Source of the DNA: Deltaproteobacteria bacterium | GTDB lineage: Bacteria; Desulfobacterota_B; Binatia; UBA9968 | Length of the DNA: 14,487 nucleotides | Assembly: GCA_005879255.1 (NCBI GenBank) | Contig: VBKY01000058.1 | Span: forward strand, 1 to 14,487 | Reading direction: 5' to 3' | The notes under the pieces: generated by a model | The model's database searches: none | The model's input: only the letters and a program-made list of their open reading frames with translations | What the model was told of the DNA's origin: nothing | Part shown: piece by piece, positions 8,144 to 14,356 of the stretch | Position numbering within the stretch: the stretch's first letter is position 1 | Layout: every line of letters starts with the position of its first letter | Position numbers and translations under genes: made by a program

Positions 8144-8353
8144 GCAGGCTGCTCAAAAAGATCTCAGAGGCGAGGCGCGAGGACAAAATGGAGTGTTGGA
8201 GTAATGGAATATTGGAGTATTGGGTCTTAAACCCATCACTCCACCACTCCGTCACTCCATTACTCCAGTCCCGATGAGGCGATTGAGCGCACCCTTCGAT
8301 ATGCTCAGGGCAATCGGCTTGGCTTTGCATATGAGTCTTTTTCAGCAGTCTGC
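8144..8353. mobile_element. 210-bp MITE-like element with terminal inverted repeats
   Basis: The left end GCAGGCTGCTCAAAAAGA (8144-8161) and the inverted right end TCTTTTTCAGCAGTCTGC (8336-8353) pair at 16 of 18 positions. The element encodes no plausible protein. It contains a 77-base inverted array (8190-8266) and a second imperfect hairpin around 8279-8316 with CGATTG/CAATCG and CCCT/AGGG arms. Its right end directly abuts the stop codon of the TcuA-like gene (8354-8356), and it separates that gene from the binding-protein gene. No obvious target-site duplication is seen. CAGGCTGCTGAAAAAG-type ends are familiar from intergenic elements in deltaproteobacterial genomes (recollection, not searched). 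Confidence 0.65.
8190..8266. repeat. Inverted 8-bp tandem arrays forming a long hairpin
   Basis: Four 8-base units GGAGTGTT, GGAGTAAT, GGAATATT, GGAGTATT (8190-8221) face four units ATCACTCC, ACCACTCC, GTCACTCC, ATTACTCC (8235-8266). Between them GGGT-CTTAA-ACCC closes the tip. The outer bases TGGAGTAATGGA and TCCATTACTCCA pair perfectly. Confidence 0.75.
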
Positions 8354-9832
8354 CTAGGCGCGCTTCGCCTTGGCAAAAGCGGCGGCGCTGGTACCCGCCA
8401 AGCGGCCGAACACGGCGCCTTTCATCAAGCCGGACCCGCCAGGATAATTGTTAAAGAACGAGCCGCCGGTAATTTCCCCGGCGGCGAAAAGCCCGCTGAT
8501 CACGTTCCCGCTGGTATCATTGACTTCGCCTTTTTCGGTTATGCCTACGCCGCCGAACGTAAACGTGATGCCGCACGTCACCGGGAAGACGTAATACGGC
8601 GGCGTGTCCAAGGGCTGCGCCCAGTTCGACTTTGCTGGGCTGATCCCGCGCGTGCATTTGCCGTCGTGCTTCGAGGGATCGAACGGCGCGTCGTTGACCG
8701 CAGCGTTGAACGCGTCGACCGTTTTGACGACATTTTCCCAATCCAAACCCGGCAACTTCTTCGCCAACGCTTCGATCGTGTCGGCGCTGACGTGAAAGCC
8801 GCGATTGTACTCCGAGCGGAGCAGGGGCCGCGTTTTGCTGTCGAAAATTTGGTACGCCGTGCGCCAGGGCAGGCGCAGGACTTCCCGGCCGTACTTCGCA
8901 TACGTGTAGCTGAAAAAATCCTCGCCTTCATCGACGAAGCGCTTGCCGTTGATGTCGACCATGATGCCGTAGGGATACGAGTAGCGGTGCTCGTAGGCGC
9001 ATTCGACGTCGGGCGCTTGCGCGTCGACCAGCACCGCATGGCAGCCGCTCCAGTGGCCGATCGCCTGCGCGCCAAAGCCCAGCGCCAAATTGAGCACCTC
9101 GCCCGTGTTGTAGCGCGACCCTCGAACTTTCACTAAATCCCAGCCCGTGCCGAGATAGCGCGCGCGCATTTCGGGATTGGCCTCGAAGCCGCCGGCGGCC
9201 AAGACCACGGCGCGGCTCTGGAAATCGACCAGTCCTTCGGCCGTTTGCACACGGACACCGGAGACCTTCCCCTTGGAATCAACGGTCAAAGCCGTCGCTT
9301 TCGCTTCGTAGATGATTTCGATGCCGTTTTTCTCCGCGGTCGGAAACAGCATTTCGACCAAGCCGAGGCCGCCGTCGTTCACCGAAATTACCCGGCCCGA
9401 GGGAAACTTGATTTTCCCGCCCATCTTCACCGCATGGGTGCTGGTGGAAAGAATCCATTTGACGTTCATGTCCGTCAACCAGCGCGCCGCGGCATAGGAT
9501 TGATCGACGAGAATATGGGTGAGCTTCTTGTCGGCGGCATACTCGGTCACCTGCATGACATCTTCGAAAAATTCCGCGTTGGAATAGGTGCCGACCTCCA
9601 TCTTCGCCGCCTCTTCATCCGTGAGTGCCGGCAGCATCGGCCGCATGTCGTCCAAATTGTTATAAGTGAATCGGAAGCCGCCGCCGGAAAAGCGCGTATT
9701 TCCGCCGCGGGCCGCTTTGGGACATTTGTCCAAAAGCAGCACGCGCATTTCTTGTTGCTGCGCCGCCAAGGCTGCGGTCAATCCCGCGTTGCCGGCACCG
9801 ACCACGATCACGTCATACATCGTTCCTGCCAT
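8354..9832 (-). CDS. tcuA: FAD-dependent tricarballylate dehydrogenase TcuA-like flavoprotein
   Basis: A 492-aa flavoprotein of the fumarate reductase/succinate dehydrogenase (FAD_binding_2) family. The N-terminal dinucleotide fold is YDVIVVGAGNAGLTAALAA, with GAGNAG at 12-17. RGGNTRFSGGGFRF (42-55) and the C-terminal LFAAGEITGGSFFNNYPGGS with GLMKGAVFGRLAG (about 448-480) close the FAD site and resemble TcuA. The namesake enzyme oxidises tricarballylate to cis-aconitate. Length fits TcuA (about 470-495 aa). No tcuB (iron-sulfur/haem partner) or tcuC (transporter) is present. The ATG has GAGGAGG at 9851-9845 with a longish 12-base spacer; an in-frame TAG just upstream excludes earlier starts. 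The MITE-like element begins immediately after the stop. A 3-ketosteroid dehydrogenase or other fumarate-reductase-like substrate is possible; the family is secure, the substrate less so. Confidence 0.82.
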   Translation of the reverse strand: MAGTMYDVIVVGAGNAGLTAALAAQQQEMRVLLLDKCPKAARGGNTRFSGGGFRFTYNNLDDMRPMLPALTDEEAAKMEVGTYSNAEFFEDVMQVTEYAADKKLTHILVDQSYAAARWLTDMNVKWILSTSTHAVKMGGKIKFPSGRVISVNDGGLGLVEMLFPTAEKNGIEIIYEAKATALTVDSKGKVSGVRVQTAEGLVDFQSRAVVLAAGGFEANPEMRARYLGTGWDLVKVRGSRYNTGEVLNLALGFGAQAIGHWSGCHAVLVDAQAPDVECAYEHRYSYPYGIMVDINGKRFVDEGEDFFSYTYAKYGREVLRLPWRTAYQIFDSKTRPLLRSEYNRGFHVSADTIEALAKKLPGLDWENVVKTVDAFNAAVNDAPFDPSKHDGKCTRGISPAKSNWAQPLDTPPYYVFPVTCGITFTFGGVGITEKGEVNDTSGNVISGLFAAGEITGGSFFNNYPGGSGLMKGAVFGRLAGTSAAAFAKAKRA

Positions 9833-9873
9833 AAAGATCTAAAGCCTCCTCATAGTTCGCCCGTTTGAGTCGA

Positions 9874-10147
9874 TCAAGAAATTGCCAGCAGCGGAAAAAG
9901 CTCGCCGATATTTTCTGCCTTTTCCAGCCGCCAGCCGCCAAGCCCAATCGATGAACTTTCGGCAGCGTGTTTTTCCGAGCGACGGCTCCGCCAGCCGTAG
10001 AAACTTTTCTTCGACCTCGGCATCCAAAAATGGGTTTTCCGGGTGTCCCTTGGGATACGCGACATGGACTTCGTGCCGTGCCCCGGCGAAAGTCTCCGCG
10101 ACCACCCTCCATTCACAAGAGAATACGAGTGCCGGGATTCGTGAGCA
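9874..10147 (-). pseudogene. C-terminal remnant of a third MmgE/PrpD gene
   Basis: Directly after the stop of the MmgE/PrpD gene at 10148, and in the same frame, the minus strand reads PALVFSCEWRVVAETF, then VAYPKGHPENPFLDAEVEEK and FLRLAEPSLGKTRCRKFIDWAWRL. YPKGHPENP followed by 'EEKF..L..P.LG' is the typical C-terminal lid of MmgE/PrpD proteins. The frame then breaks at a 7-bp tandem duplication (AGCCGCC at 9926-9932 and again at 9933-9939). Removing one copy restores WRLEKAENIGELFPLLAIS and a TGA at 9876-9874, which is the expected family ending. The N-terminal ~80% of the gene is missing. Both intact MmgE/PrpD proteins here have their own complete and different C-termini, so this is a separate lost gene. 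Confidence 0.8.
9926..9939. repeat. 7-bp tandem duplication causing a frameshift
   Basis: AGCCGCC occurs twice without a gap. Deleting one copy reunites the two frames of the MmgE/PrpD remnant. Confidence 0.85.
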
Positions 10148-11539
10148 TCACGTCGCCGTCATCAGGGAGCTTAGGGCCGCGACGCTTTGCACTTTTTCAA
10201 TGCGCTCCACTGAGGCGACGATCGAACGGAGCCTTTCATCATCCAGAACCGTCCTACCCAGCCGGTGAAATTTGTCTTGCAATTCGCTGGGGGTCAGAGG
10301 GCTCTTGTAACTTCCCTTCGGCGCCGCCAAAGAATCGCGAACTTCACGTCCATCTGAAACCTGAATGCTCATGTGACACGCAAAACGACGCGGGCCCGTG
10401 GCTGTGGGATCTGCAAGCAATTCGATCTTTTTGCCGATTTCCAACATCGCCGGATCGCTCCACATCGCGGGATCCAAATAATGCTGAAGATCGTTATTGC
10501 CTTTGAGCAATCTCAGCGCGAGCGAAAAGCGCAAGCTGAATTGCGCTTCGATGACTTCCTTGGGCTGATAAATGGTGCCGCCGTGCAGCAGTACCCCTTC
10601 ATTGACCTCGACCCTGATCTTCGTAACCTGCCGTGGGTCAATGTTGTGCGTCCGGGCCAGATGGTCGAGCAACTCGATGGGCGAATGCTGGCTGGCATTC
10701 ACCGGGAATCGCTTCATCCCCGCATGGTACAGCGCTAGATTTTCTGTTCCGGTTTGAAGGTCTTTAACAATCGGGTCGATATTGCAGTTTCCGGACATCA
10801 CTTTGAGAATTCCGCGCTCCCCTTCAAATATCGTCGGCGGTCCGGTGAGTCCGATTTGCGCAAGTAACGCGGAACGCAAACCACCACAGCATGCCATGCC
10901 ATTGTGCAGGCGCTTGACCTCGCCGCCGCTCTGGTCGTACTCCATCGTGCCGCCGGCGTGGCTGCCGGCAATGGCCAATGCATGAGTCATCTGGTCCGGA
11001 TCGAGGTGAAGAATTTTGCCTGCCGCGGCGGCAGCGATGAATACGCCGACCACGCTTTGCGCGTGATAGCCGCGCTTCATCAATTCCGGCAAGAGCGCGC
11101 GGCCAATACGCCACCCGACTTCATAGCCGGCAACCATGGCGGTAATCAGTTCCTCCCCGCTGACAGTCTGCTTCTGTGCCAGCGCAAGTATGACCGGCAC
11201 CGTCGCTGCTCCGGGATGGCCGCCGCCTTGATCGTAGTAATCGTCGAGCTCGCAACCTTGGGCGAACGTTCCATTCACAAGAACCGCGTCGTCAAGCGGA
11301 ACTTCGTTGCCATATTTTACGATCCGGGCCGGGCCGCCGCTTTTCGCGCTTTTTACAAATTGATAGACCGGCTGATTCCACGGCACGCTCGCGCCGATCA
11401 ACTGGCAACCCAATTGATCCAACAGCAGCTCCCGGCAGCGCGACACAGCGTCAGCCGGGACGTGCCGATAACTCAGGTCACAGATAAACTGTGCGAGGCT
11501 TTGCGCCGCCGTGGGTTGCGAACTCGTAGGGTGAGTCAT
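10148..11539 (-). CDS. MmgE/PrpD family protein (second paralogue)
   Basis: A 463-aa cytoplasmic MmgE/PrpD-family protein, paralogous to the one at 5582-6943. Shared blocks include FAQGCELDD (92-100), GGGHPGAATVPVILALAQK (from about 106), the stretch GGTMEYDQSGGEVKR and LTGPPTIFEGERGILKV, nearly identical in the two proteins. The middle HGGTIYQPKEVIEAQFSLRF and the end FHRLGRTVLDDERLRSIVAS also match. The family includes PrpD (2-methylcitrate dehydratase) and cis-aconitate decarboxylase; a hydratase/dehydratase, decarboxylase or epimerase acting on a polycarboxylate is likely. The ATG overlaps the IclR stop codon by 4 bp (ATGA, 11539-11536), indicating translational coupling; a separate ribosome binding site is weak. 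The next gene is the remnant at 9874-10147, then the TcuA-like flavoprotein. Confidence 0.9.
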   Translation of the reverse strand: MTHPTSSQPTAAQSLAQFICDLSYRHVPADAVSRCRELLLDQLGCQLIGASVPWNQPVYQFVKSAKSGGPARIVKYGNEVPLDDAVLVNGTFAQGCELDDYYDQGGGHPGAATVPVILALAQKQTVSGEELITAMVAGYEVGWRIGRALLPELMKRGYHAQSVVGVFIAAAAAGKILHLDPDQMTHALAIAGSHAGGTMEYDQSGGEVKRLHNGMACCGGLRSALLAQIGLTGPPTIFEGERGILKVMSGNCNIDPIVKDLQTGTENLALYHAGMKRFPVNASQHSPIELLDHLARTHNIDPRQVTKIRVEVNEGVLLHGGTIYQPKEVIEAQFSLRFSLALRLLKGNNDLQHYLDPAMWSDPAMLEIGKKIELLADPTATGPRRFACHMSIQVSDGREVRDSLAAPKGSYKSPLTPSELQDKFHRLGRTVLDDERLRSIVASVERIEKVQSVAALSSLMTAT

Positions 11540-12378
11540 GGTCGCAGTCGTTTGTTCCCGCCGCCCACGCGAGCCGCCGGCATCGAGCTCGGGTCACCGT
11601 CGCCGCTGTCGCTCCCCAGCTTGGGTGAAATCTCGGCGGCAAATCTCTTGACCACTTCCACCAGTTTACTTCTCCCCTTCGCCTGCAATCTGAACGGCGT
11701 CAAGGTAATCGTCAGGGAATAGGGCGCTCGGCCTTCGCTATCGAAGATCGGCGCACTGATGGCGCACAATCCGTCCATCACCCGCTCGCCGCAGCTATAG
11801 GCAAATCCCTGCCTTCTTGTGCGAACCAGATCCGCCGCCAGTTTTTTGGGATCGGTGATCGTGCGAGGGGTAAGCGCTTTCAGGCCATGCCCCGATTTGA
11901 GGTAGTTTCTGAGTTCATCGGGAGGGAGATACGCTAAAAGGACCTTCCCGCTCGCGCCCGCATGAGCCGGAAACTGATCGCCGACTCGTAGAGAGTCTCG
12001 CAGCACTTCCTTGCTTTCGACTTTCTCGATGCACACGCGCTTACCGTCGCGCAATTCATGCAATACCGCATTTTCCCCGGTTATATCGCGCAAGCGCTCC
12101 ATCAACGGTAACGCAATCTTCCTGATCTCCAATCCTTCGCGCGCGACCGAGGCCAGATAAAAAAGCCCGGGCCCAAGGCGATAGAGCTTGGTCGCGGCAT
12201 CCTGTTGAATCAACCGCCGCGACATCATCACCTTCAACAGCCGGCGCGTCGTGCTCGGGGGAAATCCTAGATTGCGACTGATCTGAAAAAGGGACTGCTC
12301 CGGGCGATGGGATTCGAACGAATACAGCAGATCGATGGACTTTTCCAAAACCCGCGCGCCAAGCGTCTTTGATTCCAT
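11536..12378 (-). CDS. IclR family transcriptional regulator
   Basis: A 280-aa regulator. Residues about 7-70 form the winged helix-turn-helix: RVLEKSIDLLYSFESHRPEQ, SLFQISRNLGFPPSTTRRLL, then LIQQDAATKLYRLG. The IclR effector-binding domain follows from about 85 to 258, with FPAHAGASGKVLLAY (the family 'lhaTAsGKalLA') and RRQGFAYSCGERVMDGLCAI. A 20-residue glycine- and arginine-rich tail is extra. An in-frame TTG at 12441 would add 21 residues, but that TTG is also the first part of a good -35 box, the extra residues are unlike the family, and the candidate operator would then be coding. The ATG at 12378 is therefore preferred although no strong ribosome binding site precedes it. It is first in the minus-strand cluster and overlaps the next gene by 4 bp, so it probably regulates that cluster and itself. 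Confidence 0.88.
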   Translation of the reverse strand: MESKTLGARVLEKSIDLLYSFESHRPEQSLFQISRNLGFPPSTTRRLLKVMMSRRLIQQDAATKLYRLGPGLFYLASVAREGLEIRKIALPLMERLRDITGENAVLHELRDGKRVCIEKVESKEVLRDSLRVGDQFPAHAGASGKVLLAYLPPDELRNYLKSGHGLKALTPRTITDPKKLAADLVRTRRQGFAYSCGERVMDGLCAISAPIFDSEGRAPYSLTITLTPFRLQAKGRSKLVEVVKRFAAEISPKLGSDSGDGDPSSMPAARVGGGNKRLRP

Positions 12379-12380
12379 AG

Positions 12381-12399
12381 TGTGGAATAGCCTTTCACA
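12381..12399. promoter_or_regulatory. Candidate IclR-type operator
   Basis: TGTGGAA-TAGCC-TTTCACA is an imperfect palindrome with 6 of 7 arm bases paired. Its core TGGAA-N5-TTTCA differs by one arm base from the TGGAA-N5-TTCCA layout of the E. coli IclR box. It lies 3-21 bases before the regulator's ATG, downstream of the candidate -10 box, which suits autorepression. Confidence 0.45.
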
Positions 12400-12412
12400 A
12401 TTTCGCAGAGAT

Positions 12413-12441
12413 CTTCTATTACGGGCGTTACGGTGGGTCAA
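12413..12441 (-). promoter_or_regulatory. Candidate sigma-70 promoter of the IclR-led cluster
   Basis: On the minus strand TTGACC (12441-12436) is followed after exactly 17 bases by TAGAAG (12418-12413). Transcription would begin near 12405, giving a short leader of about 27 bases that contains the candidate operator. Confidence 0.45.
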
Positions 12442-12504
12442 GAGTTACTGTTAGAAAGTTTCGTGTAAACGCGGAATAAAATCTGTAGGCCGCAAGCCAC
12501 AGCC

Positions 12505-12542
12505 CCACGTTCCGGAATCCCGGAACCATGGAAGTCCGCCAG
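12505..12542. repeat. Dispersed hairpin repeat, copy B
   Basis: Matches 1525-1563 with one indel and a few substitutions. It forms a GTTCCGG-AATC-CCGGAAC hairpin with perfect 7-base arms. Confidence 0.6.
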
Positions 12543-12615
12543 GCGACATGACCACGATGCGAATGAACGATCAGCGATTAATGCAGGAGGCGTTTTTTCC
12601 GGACGTGGCCGGCAC

Positions 12616-12643
12616 GTTGAACTTTGAACGTTGAACCTTGAAC
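12616..12643. repeat. Four tandem 7-bp units (NTTGAAC)
   Basis: GTTGAAC, TTTGAAC, GTTGAAC and CTTGAAC follow each other without gaps. A degenerate version (CTTGAGC CTTGAAC CCGAAAC) lies near 14311-14331. Confidence 0.8.
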
Positions 12644-12663
12644 GGGTTGCAAGGCGAGTTAGG

Positions 12664-12830
12664 CAGATGATCTAGAAGGGCGCCTCTGGTCGCCCCGCGA
12701 AGACATCGGATCCTTGGCGCAAAAATTCAAAAAATCCTACATCGACGAGAAATACGGCGTCGAAGAAGCGGAAAAAAAATACGCCGAGTGGGACAAATTG
12801 ATGCAGCAACTGTTTATCAGACGAAAATAA
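12664..12830 (+). pseudogene. Truncated 3' end of a solute-binding-protein gene
   Basis: The sequence matches 5239-5406, the last 56 codons of the first binding protein, at about 96%. It starts abruptly at CAGATGATC. A C-to-T change turns the glutamine codon after MI into TAG, and one G is missing from GGCGGC. Every other difference (TCG/TCC, GCC/GCG, GTG/GTC, AAG/AAA) is synonymous in the old frame, and the stop TAA at 12828-12830 is kept. The homology runs on through the 62-bp repeat to 12930. This is the tail of a paralogous gene or a duplicated gene end; nothing upstream encodes the rest. Confidence 0.9.
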
Positions 12831-12868
12831 GTCAATGATGAATCTCGCGCCGGTGAAGGGCATTGCGG

Positions 12869-12930
12869 TCCAATCGTTTAAACTTTTGAAACGACTGGAA
12901 CCACTGGAACGATTGGAACTGTCTTAGTGA
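12869..12930. repeat. 62-bp dispersed repeat, copy 2
   Basis: Identical over 62 bases to 5431-5492. It starts 38 bases after the stop codon of the truncated binding-protein tail, against 24 bases at the intact gene. Confidence 0.9.
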
Positions 12931-12958
12931 AATGCCCAGAATTCAAAGCGGCGACCCA

Positions 12959-13771
12959 CTAATACTCATATACCTTTTTCAACTCGGGCACGAACATCAG
13001 CTCGCCGATGCCCAGGCGGTCCAACTCTTTCTTCCCTTCGGCCAGGATCGGCGCGCCGGGACGCATATGGCTCGGGATAACGGTGCGCAGCTTCGGATTG
13101 TTCGTGGTCATCAGGCGCGCGACCTGGGCGAACTCGGGCGGGTCGCCGGCGAGTCCCAGGATCGCCAGGTTGGGCTGGTAGACCGAGGCGTAGAGCGGCA
13201 GGTCGCCGATCAGGGTGGAATGGCCATTGTAGAAGACGGTGAAACCATTCTCGAAAGTGATGAAGAACGACGTGGCAGGACCGCCATTGGCACCCGTCGG
13301 AAGGGTGTTGTCGTGGGCGCTCGGAGCGATTTTAAATGTAATGCCTTTCAAGACGAATCGATCGCCGACTCCAGCCCGCCGGAACTGCTCCTTCTTGAGT
13401 CCTTTTTCGATGAGCCAGTTTCCCAGCGGACCTGGAGTAATGACCGTGGCGCCAGACAACGCGGCGATTTCGATCGGATTTCCCATATCGTCGTTGTGCG
13501 CGTTCGGCACGAGGATGAAATCAGTGCGAGCCAGGCTGTCCAGCGGAACGGGCCCATCCGGGTTGGCGAGCCAAGGGCTGGTGATCACGACCACGCCCTT
13601 GGGCGAGGTCAGACGGTAGAATTCGTGGCCGAGCCATTCAACCTTGACTTTCCCTTGCCCCTCCGCTGGCGTCTGGGCAAAGCCGACTGTCGACTCGACA
13701 AGACCCCCGACAACGAGGCTAACCGTAAGAACAGCGCGAGTAATGAGACGGATGGATCGAGCGCCAAACAT
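12959..13771 (-). CDS. Exported metallo-beta-lactamase-fold (UlaG/UPF0173-like) protein with altered metal motif
   Basis: A 270-aa protein with a signal peptide (R5, R8, hydrophobic 12-25, cleavage near GFA|Q at 32). The mature part resembles metal-dependent hydrolases of the YtkL/UPF0173 type: VEWLGHEFYRL (H49), ITSPWLANPDGPVP for the usual 'iLiDPw', and VPNAHNDDMGNPIEIAAL (89-106), where the family has THxHxDHxGd. Later landmarks are IAPSAHDN (H153), FTVFYNGHSTLIGD (H184, D190) and VIPSHMRPG (H235). Two of the four residues of the HxHxDH motif are changed (N90 and D95), so metal binding is likely altered or lost. The ATG at 13771 has AGGAG (13783-13779) with a 7-base spacer; an upstream in-frame ATG at 13825 would put 18 charged residues before the signal peptide and is rejected. 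It stands alone between repeats. Function unknown. Confidence 0.78.
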   Translation of the reverse strand: MFGARSIRLITRAVLTVSLVVGGLVESTVGFAQTPAEGQGKVKVEWLGHEFYRLTSPKGVVVITSPWLANPDGPVPLDSLARTDFILVPNAHNDDMGNPIEIAALSGATVITPGPLGNWLIEKGLKKEQFRRAGVGDRFVLKGITFKIAPSAHDNTLPTGANGGPATSFFITFENGFTVFYNGHSTLIGDLPLYASVYQPNLAILGLAGDPPEFAQVARLMTTNNPKLRTVIPSHMRPGAPILAEGKKELDRLGIGELMFVPELKKVYEY

Positions 13772-13956
13772 GTGTGTTCTCCTGCGGCTAAATATTCCGT
13801 GACGACGTATATGAAATTTAAACATCCTTTTTTTCTGACGGGAGCTATAGCGCCGAACCGGCGAGCCGTCAAGCGCACGTGTGCTTTAGTGAAAATCGCG
13901 GTTTTGTTTTCGGATGATTCGGGCAATGCAGCGGTCGCCTTTGAACCGTAATGAAC
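13772..13956. other. Upstream region of the metallo-beta-lactamase-fold gene
   Basis: It must contain the promoter of the minus-strand gene, but I find no convincing -35/-10 pair. AT-rich sequence lies at 13791-13835. No credible coding sequence was found. Confidence 0.4.
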
Positions 13957-14225
13957 CGGGTCGGACCCACGCAATGTATTGATGAGACGGATCAAGTGAA
14001 CGGAAGGGGGCGGCTGAGGGAGATTAGCGGCGCCTTTTTATGGGTAAAACATACCGCTAAAAGAGTGACCTCAGATCGCGTAGTCGGCGGAAGGTACACA
14101 GTGTCGGAACACAGAAAAGCTTACGCTGATGATTTTGGTAGCAAAAGAGATACGCTAAGACGGGGAAACGCTAGCTCTTGGGCGAAAAATTCAAAAAGTA
14201 CTCACACATAGCGTGGTCCGACCCG
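13957..14225. mobile_element. 269-bp non-autonomous element with inverted ends
   Basis: CGGGTCGGACCCACGC (13957-13972) and GCGTGGTCCGACCCG (14211-14225) are inverted copies differing by one inserted base. No intact protein is encoded. The right end, with AAAAAGTACTCACACATAGC before the inverted repeat, is reminiscent of the ends of degraded IS200-like/REP-associated transposase units (recollection). The inside is probably the remains of such an element or a derivative mobilised in trans. Confidence 0.55.
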
Positions 14226-14236
14226 TGCAGCACGAT

Positions 14237-14299
14237 TTTAAACTTTTGGAACGACTGGAACCACTGGAACGATTGGAACTGTCTTAGTGAAATGCCCAG
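14237..14299. repeat. 62-bp dispersed repeat, copy 3 (partial)
   Basis: Bases 14237-14290 match the last 54 bases of copies 1 and 2 with a single change (TTTTGGAACG for TTTTGAAACG). The nine bases that follow, AATGCCCAG, are shared with copy 2 but not copy 1. Confidence 0.85.
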
Positions 14300-14356
14300 G
14301 TTTCGCGACCTTGAGCCTTGAACCCGAAACATAAATGCCTTGAGCCGCAAACCGCG

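Noticed and set aside
8118..8330. 70-residue minus-strand reading frame in the spacer
   Set aside because: It is a translation of the MITE-like element and its 8-bp arrays (low-complexity WSNGVTEWWSDG-type phrases).
5231..12930. CRISPR or phage attachment-site explanation for the 62-bp repeats
   Set aside because: Copies are kilobases apart, have no regular spacers, and lie near no cas or integrase gene.
13609..13995. 128-residue minus-strand frame upstream of the metallo-beta-lactamase-fold gene
   Set aside because: It overlaps the signal-peptide region of the real gene in another frame and shows no domain; it may only reflect the repeat-rich spacer.
13951..14211. 86-residue plus-strand reading frame
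   Set aside because: It coincides with the inverted-end element and has no recognisable domain.
14176..14220. LGEKFKKYSHIAW-like reading resembling the binding-protein tail LAQKFKKSYIDE
   Set aside because: It lies inside the inverted-end element and matches what I expect of that element's 3' end; the resemblance is short and not supported at the DNA level.
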